IMG/VR virus record: IMGVR_UViG_3300023174_000098
Span: 1-64,000 of that record
Source: a virus
Reading direction: 5' to 3' (one strand)
Length of the DNA: 64,000 bases
Shown: in pieces, positions 41,881-50,221 of the stretch
Layout: each line of letters starts with the position of its first letter
Numbering within the stretch: position 1 is the first letter of the stretch
The notes under the pieces: model-generated
The model's database searches: none
The model's input: only the letters and a program-made list of their open reading frames with translations
What the model was told of the DNA's origin: nothing
Translations under genes and position numbers: made by a program

Positions 41881-43188
41881 ATGGTAGAATTTGAATTTCT
41901 TACTGGACTATCCAAGATAAAGAATCAAAATGTCTTTTATCTGAGATTTTCACCTCAAATTCTTGATTTTACTGATAAAAACTTTAATTTCACAATAGAG
42001 ATATTTGCCCAAGGTCTTAAAGTATCAACTTTGGTAACAAGGGATAATTTTAAAGAGATACACAGTTTACTTAAACAAATTTTATTTTTAAAAGATAAAA
42101 AAATATTATGTTGGAATTTTAAGAACTATTGTTCCTACTATAAAAACAATACTGATAGGAATTTCAATTCTGACTGCAAGATATTAGATTTAAAGGTATT
42201 GGGTGGAATATGTGGTCTAAATACCAAAACTGTCCCTAACACCTTCGTGGAGGCTGTAAATGCATTTAAAACCATAAAGGAGATTGATTATGAAAGAATA
42301 TATGAATTATATGAGAAGATACACCTTCCTTTGATCAAGAAGGTGATACCTAAAATTGAGACCAAGGGCATTGTTAATAAAAAAGAAAGAAAAATAGAAT
42401 ATTGCTATTACGATGTAGAGGGCCAAGATAATGGTAGATTATCAAGTAGTTGTCAATTTAATAATTGTTTTTTACCATTAAATTTGAAAAAAGATGATAA
42501 AGAAAATTTTAAGACGATGGATGAAGATTATTTATTTTTAAATTTTGATTATAAAAACATGGAAGTTTCTGTTTTGGAATTTCTTACAAAAGATTCTGGT
42601 TTGAGAGATGTCTTAGAAAGCGGCAATGATTTTTATGAATCTTTATATGAAAGACTATTTGGTAAAACATGCACTCCTGATAAGAGAAATAAAATCAAAA
42701 AGATTTTCCTTCCTTATGTTTACGGGGCTAGCCCACAAGCTTTAGCGACAAATTGTGAGATTTCATTATCTTCTATTGAAGGGTTTATAAAAAATATAAG
42801 GAAGATATTTTCTCATACATTTGATTGGCTGGACAGCTACTCAGAAAATTCTGGAAGTAATATTTATACCAATATATTCGGTAAAAAAAGAATTATAAAT
42901 GAAAAATATAAATCTAGAAATTTTATTGTTCAATCTACTGCAAGTATATTCTGTCTAGATAAATTAATAGATCTTTCTAATTATTTTAAAGATCCTAATA
43001 TATTGTTTTATGTTCATGATAGTTATTTGTTCTCTTGTAATAAAAAAGAACTTGACTCTACGGCGGAAATAATTAAAAATATACTTTTAGAAGATGGAAG
43101 ATTTTTTGAAAACATAGTCATAAATGTGAGTTGTGAATATGGAGATAATCTTAACAATCTAAAAAAATATACTGGAGTTTTAACGTGA
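41881..43188 (+). CDS. Family A DNA polymerase, short form (435 aa)
   Basis: Motif A 'FDYKNMEVSVLEF' (Asp223), motif B 'KIKKIFLPYVYGAS' (about 271-284), 'RNFIVQSTASIF' and motif C 'YVHDSYLF' (Asp380) form a PolI-type palm and fingers; motif C has Ser where HDE is usual. Residues 1-140 look like a worn DnaQ-type exonuclease ('ILCWNFKNYCSYY', 'CKILDLKVL') without the acidic residues of a proofreading site. At 435 residues it is shorter than T7 or PolI enzymes. ATG 41881 is preferred to TTG 41878. It is coupled to the next gene by a GTGA overlap. Confidence 0.85.
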   Translation: MVEFEFLTGLSKIKNQNVFYLRFSPQILDFTDKNFNFTIEIFAQGLKVSTLVTRDNFKEIHSLLKQILFLKDKKILCWNFKNYCSYYKNNTDRNFNSDCKILDLKVLGGICGLNTKTVPNTFVEAVNAFKTIKEIDYERIYELYEKIHLPLIKKVIPKIETKGIVNKKERKIEYCYYDVEGQDNGRLSSSCQFNNCFLPLNLKKDDKENFKTMDEDYLFLNFDYKNMEVSVLEFLTKDSGLRDVLESGNDFYESLYERLFGKTCTPDKRNKIKKIFLPYVYGASPQALATNCEISLSSIEGFIKNIRKIFSHTFDWLDSYSENSGSNIYTNIFGKKRIINEKYKSRNFIVQSTASIFCLDKLIDLSNYFKDPNILFYVHDSYLFSCNKKELDSTAEIIKNILLEDGRFFENIVINVSCEYGDNLNNLKKYTGVLT

Positions 43189-43745
43189 AAGATATATGCA
43201 ATAATTTCCCAATCAATAATGAAGAATACAATCAGTTGTGCAAAAAATTTGGAAAATTGTGTTACTATGCTGCACATCAATTGAAAAAAAAGAATACAAG
43301 AAATAATTACACAGATGATATAGATGATATTAATCAAGAACTTCAATTATCAATTATAAGAGCAGGTAGCTACTTTAAAAGACAGACGTATATAGAAAAT
43401 TGTCTGAAGACTGCTCGAAAATATTCATCAGGAGATTACATCCTGGGTGCGACTGTTAAGAATTTAGAAGGACTATGGAGCAATAGGACGAGACACGGCG
43501 CTAGCCGTCAAAAATTCGGTGAATATCAAGAATATCTTCTTGAAAAAATAGTTAAAAATATTGTTCCCGAAGAACAGGCTCCCAAAAAAGACGAGTCTCT
43601 TAAAATAGATAATAAATTTTCCACTTATTGCAAAGCAATTGTTTGGAATGGTCAAAAATCCATGGGTAAGAAAATAACTAAAGAGAAGAGTATTCGAACT
43701 GGACTTTGCAGCTTAAGTGAGTATGATTACTTAGGTTCCTACTAA
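43185..43745 (+). CDS. Replication-operon protein, weak sigma-region-2-like pattern (186 aa)
   Basis: It starts with GTG overlapping the polymerase stop by 4 bp. The N-terminal 75 residues ('LCYYAAHQLKKKN ... DIDDINQELQLSIIRAGSYF') resemble sigma region 2 or similar helical regulators. The C-terminal half is basic. It could be a transcription or replication accessory protein; the name is not secure. Confidence 0.5.
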   Translation: MKDICNNFPINNEEYNQLCKKFGKLCYYAAHQLKKKNTRNNYTDDIDDINQELQLSIIRAGSYFKRQTYIENCLKTARKYSSGDYILGATVKNLEGLWSNRTRHGASRQKFGEYQEYLLEKIVKNIVPEEQAPKKDESLKIDNKFSTYCKAIVWNGQKSMGKKITKEKSIRTGLCSLSEYDYLGSY

Positions 43746-43767
43746 TCTATTTTAGATATAAAAATAA

Positions 43768-45357
43768 ATGCAAGAAGATTTAATTGAGTTGACCGAAGAA
43801 GAATCCAATCGAATGAATCAATTGATTCAAGAGGATTCTGGATCTGTGTCCAAATATGGCTGGGACGATGGCTTCCAATCAAGAATTCTTGGATTACTTT
43901 TAACGGATCGCTTCTTCTTAATTCAAAGTTTGGACAAAATAAAACCAGAATATTTTTCTAAAGATTCCCATGTTCTTATAGCAAGTATTCTTTTTGAATA
44001 TTTCGATAAGTATAAAAATCTGCCGGATAGATTTTATCTCAAACAAGAGATAGCGGATAAGACAAAAGAAAAATCAATAGAAGCCCAGCTTTTATATCAA
44101 GCTGAGTATGAAAATGTTTTTGATTTTTATGTCCCTGGGCTAGAGAATCGTGATGTTTTAACTGATAAAATTACTTATTTTGCCAAGGTTCAATCCGTAA
44201 AAATAACTTTCCATAAATGTTTGGAGAGAATGACTCGTAATCCCGAGAGCGAAGAAACTTGGGCGTATATCTACGATCAAATGCGTGAGTCAATGATCGT
44301 AGATAAAAACTATGAAACTGGTTTGGAGTATTTTCTAAATCCCGAAGAAATGTTTCTTAGGATGCAAAAGGTAATGGAGGGATCCGAGACTTTTACTAGT
44401 GGCTTTGCAGAGATAGATAATTCTCTCACCGGAAATGGTTTGATGGTGGGAAATATTGGGGCCTGGATAGCTTTACCGGGTACTGGTAAATCGTTGGCTA
44501 TGATCAAAGCTAGTGTTGAAAATGTAAAGCGTGGTAAAAAAGTTTTATACATTACCATGGAAATGGATGAACTGGGAATCTCCCAGAGATTTACAAGTCA
44601 ATTCTTTGGCAAAGACGTCAATAGTTTATCATCTTTTAAAGACGAGATCATTAAAGAGATAGAGATGTTCAAAGAAGATAAACATGATCCCAATATGTTT
44701 GTTGTAAAACAGTTTCCTGGCGGGACATTAGATGTAAACGGGATTAGAGCATATTATTCACAACTCGTAATGAGAGGGTACAAGCCTGATTTGTTGGTTG
44801 TGGACTATGTGGGTGAAATGAAAGATGACCCTAATCTTAAAAAATATGAAAGTGCGTATAGAATTTTGCGTGACTTAAGAGCTTTCGGAATTGAACAAAA
44901 ACATTGTACTATAACATGCATACAGCCCAATAGCACTGCTGCAAAGCTGGATCAATCTCAATATATCGATGAATCAAGTATCGGCACAAGCTTCGATCAA
45001 TTTAAACCTCTCGATTGTCTTTGGAGTATAAACCAACAGGTGCTTGAAAAGGAAGCCCAAGTTGGTAGAATATTTGTTATTAAACACAGAAATGGAAAAA
45101 GCAGAAATGCTTTTTATGTTAAATTCGGTTTTAGAGACGCATTAGATGTCGCCACTTTAGATATAGAGCAAATAACCAAAGAAGAATATATAAGAGAAAT
45201 GAATTTAGTTAAAGAAAAGAAGAGTGGAGATGTAATGCAGAATAATGACTCTATTACCGGCGACTCCAATGAAAAGAACGTAAAAGGCAAGAAGAGGGGC
45301 AGAAGCACAATCCCATTTGATCCCACGACAGATGTTGTTGGTGATGGAGAAACCTAG
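43768..45357 (+). CDS. Replicative DNA helicase, DnaB/gp41-like (529 aa)
   Basis: An N-terminal helical domain (about 30-175, 'LGLLLTDRFFLIQSLDKIKPEYF') is followed by a RecA-like core with Walker A LPGTGKS (236-242), Walker B 'DLLVVDYVGEM', and 'TITCIQPNS' and 'FVIKHRNGKSRN' as later DnaB-type motifs. The Ser/Lys-rich tail (about 470-529) is disordered. It would form the hexameric 5' to 3' fork helicase. It sits between polymerase and a UvsY-like gene, as in T4-like replication clusters. Confidence 0.9.
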   Translation: MQEDLIELTEEESNRMNQLIQEDSGSVSKYGWDDGFQSRILGLLLTDRFFLIQSLDKIKPEYFSKDSHVLIASILFEYFDKYKNLPDRFYLKQEIADKTKEKSIEAQLLYQAEYENVFDFYVPGLENRDVLTDKITYFAKVQSVKITFHKCLERMTRNPESEETWAYIYDQMRESMIVDKNYETGLEYFLNPEEMFLRMQKVMEGSETFTSGFAEIDNSLTGNGLMVGNIGAWIALPGTGKSLAMIKASVENVKRGKKVLYITMEMDELGISQRFTSQFFGKDVNSLSSFKDEIIKEIEMFKEDKHDPNMFVVKQFPGGTLDVNGIRAYYSQLVMRGYKPDLLVVDYVGEMKDDPNLKKYESAYRILRDLRAFGIEQKHCTITCIQPNSTAAKLDQSQYIDESSIGTSFDQFKPLDCLWSINQQVLEKEAQVGRIFVIKHRNGKSRNAFYVKFGFRDALDVATLDIEQITKEEYIREMNLVKEKKSGDVMQNNDSITGDSNEKNVKGKKRGRSTIPFDPTTDVVGDGET

Positions 45358-45368
45358 AAAGAAAAAAT

Positions 45369-45845
45369 ATGAATCCACCAATCCAAGTAGTAACAGTTAA
45401 GATCAACGGACAAGATGTTAAACTTGATCCAAAAAATATGCATTTTACTGATAATAGTATAAATGAATATATGGAAAAGGAATATGGATGGATAGATTAC
45501 TTTGGTAAGCAATTAGAGTTTGCTCAAAAAGAGAGAATGATTGCTGAAATAGATGCTGAAGCTATTTTTAGTAAAAAGTATATAGAAGCAAAAGATGAAG
45601 GTGGCACCGAGCAGTATGCTAAAGCAAAAGCCAATGCTGCTGATGATGTTGTTGAGGCAAAAAAGAATGTTATAGAAAAGAGAGAGGTTGAAGGGTTTTT
45701 GAAAGCTCATTTACGTGCATGGGATAAGAATCATGACAACGCTCAAAATAGAGGCCACAGTTTAAGAAAAGAATTAGATAAGTTAAACAAGGATATTTAT
45801 AAATCTGTTGAAGATGACATTGATAGGATTGTTGGCGAAGCATGA
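45369..45845 (+). CDS. UvsY-like recombination mediator candidate (158 aa)
   Basis: After a 30-residue opening, a helical segment ('EYGWIDYFGKQLEFAQKERMIAEIDAEAIFSKKY', partly shown) and 'EVEGFLKAHLRAWDKNHDNAQNRGHSLRKEL' (partly shown) follow the plan of T4 UvsY: an N-terminal basic helix, an acidic loop and a C-terminal oligomerisation helix. UvsY loads UvsX on gp32-coated ssDNA, and both partners are encoded downstream. It overlaps the next gene by 4 bp. Identity is inferred from size, pattern and context. Confidence 0.4.
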   Translation: MNPPIQVVTVKINGQDVKLDPKNMHFTDNSINEYMEKEYGWIDYFGKQLEFAQKERMIAEIDAEAIFSKKYIEAKDEGGTEQYAKAKANAADDVVEAKKNVIEKREVEGFLKAHLRAWDKNHDNAQNRGHSLRKELDKLNKDIYKSVEDDIDRIVGEA

Positions 45846-46417
45846 ATTATAAATTAGATCCTGATAATATAACTCGTTTTGACTATAGTCATGACGAGTT
45901 AGAGCTAAATATTTTATTTTGGATATTTGCTGCTGGAAAAAATGGGCACACAGCAGCAAGATGTTTGAATAATCTTTTGTGCCACTGGGGCAGTAAAATC
46001 GGTAAGATTGCGCCCTTTGAAATAATTAAAAGTATAGACCCCCTACCGTCAGAACTAAAAAAATTTGGCGTTGGATGTTTTAACAATAAAGCTAAAACAA
46101 TAAGAAGCTTAATAGAAAAAAACTTTGATCTTAGAAAATGTTCACTTGAAGATCTCGAGTCTGTTTGGGGATTGGGCCCAAAAAGTGTTAGATGTTTTTT
46201 AATTCACACAAGAGAAAATCAAAAGTACGCTGGTCTTGATCGTCACGTCCTTAGATACTTGAGAGGCTTGGGATATAATGTTCCCGATCACACACCCAAT
46301 AGAACACAATATTCTAAAATAGAGAAGATCTTTCTTGAACATGCTGAAAAAATTGGTAAAACGATTAGTGAATTAGATCTTGAAATTTGGACTAACAATA
46401 GAATTTTAACAAAATAA
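45842..46417 (+). CDS. HhH-GPD DNA glycosylase (191 aa)
   Basis: 'LESVWGLGPKSVRCFLI' is the helix-hairpin-helix and 'AGLDRHVLRYL' carries the catalytic Asp133; Lys114 occupies the place of the lyase Lys of endonuclease III. There is no C-terminal four-Cys iron-sulfur cluster. Bifunctional glycosylase/AP-lyase chemistry is therefore possible. It may repair damaged or deaminated bases, or take part in base modification, since related HhH folds are used in phage pyrimidine hypermodification. It is coupled to both neighbours by 1-4 bp overlaps. Confidence 0.8.
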   Translation: MNYKLDPDNITRFDYSHDELELNILFWIFAAGKNGHTAARCLNNLLCHWGSKIGKIAPFEIIKSIDPLPSELKKFGVGCFNNKAKTIRSLIEKNFDLRKCSLEDLESVWGLGPKSVRCFLIHTRENQKYAGLDRHVLRYLRGLGYNVPDHTPNRTQYSKIEKIFLEHAEKIGKTISELDLEIWTNNRILTK

Positions 46418-46917
46418 TGATGTTCCTAGATATTCCCATTTGGGACGATTATATGATGGCTATATGCTTCCTAGTTTCCACTAGGAGCCCCGATCCATCC
46501 ACTAAACACGGAAGTGTTATTTGCGACAAGAATTATAAAGTGCTTGGTGTTGGTTATAATGGATGGGTTAGAGGCCTAGATGATAGCAGGGTGCCTATTG
46601 AGCGTCCATTAAAATATGATTGGGTGGTTCACTCAGAGGCTAACTGTATTCTAAACTCCAACCTCCCAGATGACAGGAGCGAGTGCAGGTTATATGTTAC
46701 TGGTCATTGTTGCATAGATTGTTTTAAGAAAATAGCTCAAACCGGAATTAAAAAAATAATATACGGCCCAGTTAATTCTGTAATGGTGACCGATCACCAT
46801 CAGGATGTTATAAACCATATATGTAATGCAACCGGGATTCAGATGATTCCTTATAAGGGCGACTTTAGAAAGATCTATAGTGACCTTGACAAATATATGA
46901 TTTCTAAAAATATATAA
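46417..46917 (+). CDS. dCMP deaminase (166 aa)
   Basis: The zinc site is complete: His72 and Glu74 in 'VVHSEANCIL' and Cys99/Cys102 in 'GHCCIDCFKKI'. 'TKHGSVICDKNYKVLGVGYNG' is the substrate-binding part typical of dCMP/CMP deaminases. It supplies dUMP for thymidylate synthesis. It starts with TAATG overlap on the glycosylase gene. The H-S-E variant of HAE is common in phage enzymes. With the reductase at 61.5 kb it forms the dNTP supply route. Confidence 0.9.
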   Translation: MMFLDIPIWDDYMMAICFLVSTRSPDPSTKHGSVICDKNYKVLGVGYNGWVRGLDDSRVPIERPLKYDWVVHSEANCILNSNLPDDRSECRLYVTGHCCIDCFKKIAQTGIKKIIYGPVNSVMVTDHHQDVINHICNATGIQMIPYKGDFRKIYSDLDKYMISKNI

Positions 46918-46919
46918 TT

Positions 46920-47444
46920 ATGCCAATTAAACTCGGAACACTTTCAACCATTGGTAAAGATTATTTAATTTATTTTCCTAAAGGACAAATAGTTGTTGGC
47001 AATTACTCGGGTATTGCTCGAAAGGTTACATTTTTGTGTGGAGGCCCAATAGACCACGCATCTGTAGATCATCCAACCGTATCTAATTTTAGATTCAAAT
47101 CATACTACCCAGATTCTAATTTTCCATCAGGCAAGGATAAAGGTTCAATTCAAATAGGATCCGATTGCTGGATAGGAACGGAGTCTATGATTTTTGGTGG
47201 TGTTGCTGTTGGTCACGGATCGATAGTCGGAGCCAGAGCTGTTGTGACCAAAAACGTTCCACCATTTTCTATTGTTGCTGGAAATCCTGCTAAAATAATT
47301 AGATATAGATTTGAACAAAATATAATAGATCAATTGTTGGAAATAAAATGGTGGAATTGGCCGAAAGAAAAAGTTGAACAAAATATTGAACTCCTCGCAG
47401 ATATTAATAACTTTTTAAGAGTTCACGGAAATAAAATACAATGA
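46920..47444 (+). CDS. Left-handed beta-helix (hexapeptide) acetyltransferase (174 aa)
   Basis: Hexapeptide repeats ('IQIGSDCWIGTESMIFGGVAVGHGSIVGARAVV', partly shown) and 'PPFSIVAGNPAKIIRYRF' are the signature of CatB/VatD-type O-acetyltransferases. The His in 'DHASVDHPT' may be the catalytic base. The substrate could be a sugar of the host surface or of the virion. It lies 2 nt after dCMP deaminase and overlaps the next gene by 4 bp. Its place inside the replication operon is unusual. Confidence 0.85.
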   Translation: MPIKLGTLSTIGKDYLIYFPKGQIVVGNYSGIARKVTFLCGGPIDHASVDHPTVSNFRFKSYYPDSNFPSGKDKGSIQIGSDCWIGTESMIFGGVAVGHGSIVGARAVVTKNVPPFSIVAGNPAKIIRYRFEQNIIDQLLEIKWWNWPKEKVEQNIELLADINNFLRVHGNKIQ

Positions 47445-48049
47445 AATATTTGGACAATATAGAAAAAGATATATCTAAGGGAATAATAACCTCAAAAGTT
47501 TTGACCAGTAGATTTAAATTTTTAAATGAAAATGATAAAAAATCTATTATTTATAACGATCCTTTTTATATACCTTTTTTTTATCACTTGGGAAAACATA
47601 TAAATCCCACCTGTTTCTTTGAAATGGGATTCGATTTAAGCCTCATCAGTAGTTGTTTTTTAAAGTCTTGTAAGTCTGTCGAGTATTTCCTTGCACTCCA
47701 ACAGAAAACAAAAGATTCATACAATGAAAAGTTGGCAATTAGTAATTTAAAAACAAATTATAAAAAGGAATTCAATTATTATTGTGGAAATTTTTTTGAT
47801 CAAGAATTTTTAGATTATTTTGATAAAAAAGATTTTGATTTAATTATTGTAAATGCTCAAGGCGGTTACGATGATCTTTTTTCTGCAGTAGAATATGCTT
47901 ATATGAGATTAAAAAATAAGGGACACCTTGTTTTTAATAATTTGAGCGCCAATAAAAATAAAGAAATATTTTTAAATATTGCAATTGGCTACAAAAAAGA
48001 ATATAAAGTACTTGGCACAAAATACTCTGTTGGAATTTTGGAGAAATAA
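47441..48049 (+). CDS. Divergent methyltransferase-like protein (202 aa)
   Basis: 'CFFEMGFDLSLISSCFL', 'YYCGNFFD' and 'FDLIIVNAQGGYDDL' follow the strand order of class I SAM methyltransferases, with a degenerate motif I lacking the GxG loop. Such proteins are often paired with sugar or acyl modification enzymes. It is coupled to the acetyltransferase. Catalytic activity is doubtful without the Gly-rich loop. Confidence 0.45.
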   Translation: MKYLDNIEKDISKGIITSKVLTSRFKFLNENDKKSIIYNDPFYIPFFYHLGKHINPTCFFEMGFDLSLISSCFLKSCKSVEYFLALQQKTKDSYNEKLAISNLKTNYKKEFNYYCGNFFDQEFLDYFDKKDFDLIIVNAQGGYDDLFSAVEYAYMRLKNKGHLVFNNLSANKNKEIFLNIAIGYKKEYKVLGTKYSVGILEK

Positions 48050-48050
48050 A

Positions 48051-48731
48051 ATGGGATATGAAATAATTTGTTACTATAAAAAAAGAAAAAAAGCCGAAGA
48101 AGAATCTTCTGATGAGATACTGTCTTTTAAAAAGAGAATAGGAGATCCATATGAAGAGACTCCTATAGAAAAACTTGCCACCGCTATAATGATGCAGTTG
48201 GCCCGCAGGGATATCTGGGTTGATGATGTTGAGATATATGAAATATCTAAGAAAAAAATTAGTTTCAAGGAAACCAAATCTGGAATAGTAATTAAAAATA
48301 AAAAGTTTATTTTTAATGATGACTTTGAAATTAATATGAAGGAAGAAAATGAAGACCCGATAGCATTCCCGCCTAGAGACGATCAAAATCTTGAATCCGA
48401 GCTGTCAGTTCAGAAGTTTCATCCACTTCCCCAACAAAATGTTGTAAAGAGAACAATTAGGAAGCTAATGTATGCCCCGGAGCCTCAGCAACACATAGAG
48501 CTTCTTCAAAAGGGAGTAAAACTTACACCGGATAGAGTTTATGATATCATTGGCATTAAGAAATCACCGAATGGAATCAATGATATTTATACAATTAATG
48601 ATGATAAAAATAGAGAGCAATTGGTGCTTGATATTTTCTTTGTTCCTCACACGGAACTATCCCAACAAAAAGGTTCTGATGGCCTTTCGTGGGGCGGCGT
48701 AATTAACGACAACATTCCATCTATAAGGTGA
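48051..48731 (+). CDS. Conserved-type hypothetical protein in replication operon (226 aa)
   Basis: ATG 48051 is chosen because the frame upstream overlaps the preceding gene; the stop of that gene lies 1 nt earlier. Acidic and basic segments, 'RRDIWVDDVEIYEISKKKISFKETKSG' (partly shown), then a helical part and 'TPDRVYDIIGIKKSPNG'. The family is unknown. Operon position points to a replication or late-gene control role. Confidence 0.6.
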   Translation: MGYEIICYYKKRKKAEEESSDEILSFKKRIGDPYEETPIEKLATAIMMQLARRDIWVDDVEIYEISKKKISFKETKSGIVIKNKKFIFNDDFEINMKEENEDPIAFPPRDDQNLESELSVQKFHPLPQQNVVKRTIRKLMYAPEPQQHIELLQKGVKLTPDRVYDIIGIKKSPNGINDIYTINDDKNREQLVLDIFFVPHTELSQQKGSDGLSWGGVINDNIPSIR

Positions 48732-48737
48732 AAATTT

Positions 48738-49109
48738 ATGGCTACTAAAAAACAACAAGAGAGAAAAAAGCAAAATAAAAAGTTAAAATCACGAGCGAGG
48801 GTCTTGGCTCGTAGGAAAGCCCTCAGGGATCAGAGAAAAAAAGAAAGAATTGATCAAATTAGATTTGAGACTGAGTATGGACTTAAAAACGGAAAAGAAA
48901 AACCTTTTTTGAGAAATCCCACAGGAGAAGATGTTAAAAAAATGAAGGATGAAGCAATAAAGGCTAAATTAGAAAATAATTTAAAGATATTAGAGGCCTT
49001 AGAACAGGAATATCTCAAAGAAAAAGAGCAAAAAGAGAAAATAGCAGATTCGATTGTTCAAGATGAAACTCAAGAGCAAGAAAAAAATATCCCTGCTATT
49101 GAACAATGA
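48738..49109 (+). CDS. Basic coiled-coil protein (123 aa)
   Basis: The first 45 residues are very Lys/Arg-rich, followed by a coiled coil ('LENNLKILEALEQEYLKEKEQKEK', partly shown) and an acidic tail. Nucleic-acid binding is plausible. The end of this gene carries the -35 element of the gp32 promoter. No family is recognised. Confidence 0.6.
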   Translation: MATKKQQERKKQNKKLKSRARVLARRKALRDQRKKERIDQIRFETEYGLKNGKEKPFLRNPTGEDVKKMKDEAIKAKLENNLKILEALEQEYLKEKEQKEKIADSIVQDETQEQEKNIPAIEQ

Positions 49110-49126
49110 AAAAAACTTGTTATAAT
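49099..49126 (+). promoter_or_regulatory. Sigma70-like promoter for ssb (gp32-like) gene
   Basis: TTGAAC (49099-49104), 16 bp, TATAAT (49121-49126), about 45 nt before the ATG. It lets the SSB and UvsX genes be transcribed separately from the upstream operon. Confidence 0.6.
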
Positions 49127-49171
49127 CTACTTATCGTTTATTCTTGAACTCAAATAAAGAAAGAAAATATC

Positions 49172-50128
49172 ATGGCTGACTATGATGCGTTAGATCTAAG
49201 TGAAATTGAACTGGAATCGGGTAGAGTTAATTCCAAGGGTCAACAAAATTCTGAGGGCAACAATAATTATGTCCGTATGCCTGACGGAAATTCTTTTATT
49301 GTTCTTCGATTTTTGCCCCGAAAAAAGGGTGAGCCGCTGTTCTGTGCTGCTAAGTACCACATGCTCAGAGACAATAATGGGAACAAAAGAGTTTTCTTTA
49401 GCCCAAAGCAACTGACAAAGACTGATAAGGGTCTTAGATGGACCGGCGATAATAGCATTATCGACAAGTATCTCAGGGATCTTTGGGCCAAGAGTGAAAA
49501 AGTCTCTGGTAAGGCTCAAGATGAACTTAGAAATCAATATCGTGAACTAAAGGGAATTGAGCGATACTATTACAATGTTATAGTTCGTCAAGAAAAAGAT
49601 ATTAAAACCGGCGAAATGGTTAAGAATATTGGCCCCAAGATATTTAGCTGCGGAAAGACAATCCACGGCATGATCATGCGGGCAATCGTTGGTGATGAAG
49701 CTGCCGGAGAAGAGGCATTGGGCGACATCACTAACCCCAAGACGGGAAGAGATTTCAAGCTTGTCAAGAAAATAGTTGGAGATTATCCAAACTACGATCA
49801 GTCCAAGTTTGTTGAAGCTTCCCCTCTGGGCGAGCCAAAGGAAGTTGAGAATTGGCTGAGCAATCTACATGATCTTCAGTCTATACGAGTCTTGAAGTCT
49901 GAAGATGAACTAAAACATGCATTGAAGGTTCATTTAGGCCTAGTTGAAGATGGTTCGAATGAAGATTTTGATGCGAGTGAATTTACTTCATCTGCATCTG
50001 CATCAAAGAAAACTGCCAAGCCCAAGGAAGAGGTAGATCTAGGTTTAGATTCCGCTCCTTCCTCCACAGCAGTTGAAGAAGAAGTCATGGCGGATGATGA
50101 ATTTCTCAAAGAAATAGATGATCTGTAA
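49172..50128 (+). CDS. Single-stranded DNA-binding protein, gp32-like (318 aa)
   Basis: 'MPDGNSFIVLRFLPRKKGEPLFC' (near 32-54, partly shown), 'GIERYYYNVIVRQEKD', 'KIFSCGKTIHGMIMRAI' and 'NPKTGRDFKLVKKIVGDYPNYDQSKF' (partly shown) form the gp32 OB-fold core. The C-terminus is disordered and acidic (EEEVMADDEFLKEIDDL), the usual docking tail for replication partners. It coats ssDNA for replication and for UvsX. It has its own promoter upstream and a strong terminator downstream, indicating high output. Confidence 0.9.
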   Translation: MADYDALDLSEIELESGRVNSKGQQNSEGNNNYVRMPDGNSFIVLRFLPRKKGEPLFCAAKYHMLRDNNGNKRVFFSPKQLTKTDKGLRWTGDNSIIDKYLRDLWAKSEKVSGKAQDELRNQYRELKGIERYYYNVIVRQEKDIKTGEMVKNIGPKIFSCGKTIHGMIMRAIVGDEAAGEEALGDITNPKTGRDFKLVKKIVGDYPNYDQSKFVEASPLGEPKEVENWLSNLHDLQSIRVLKSEDELKHALKVHLGLVEDGSNEDFDASEFTSSASASKKTAKPKEEVDLGLDSAPSSTAVEEEVMADDEFLKEIDDL

Positions 50129-50153
50129 AAACTAAAGTGTTGTGTGTGAGTCT

Positions 50154-50202
50154 GACCGTGGGATCAAAAGAAATTGGTCCTTTGATCCCACGGTCTTTTT
50201 TT
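50154..50202 (+). terminator. Strong rho-independent terminator after SSB gene
   Basis: A perfect 15-bp stem (50154-50168 with 50181-50195), 12-nt loop, then eight T. It separates the SSB gene from uvsX. Confidence 0.9.
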
Positions 50203-50221
50203 ATTAAAAGGAATAATTAAG

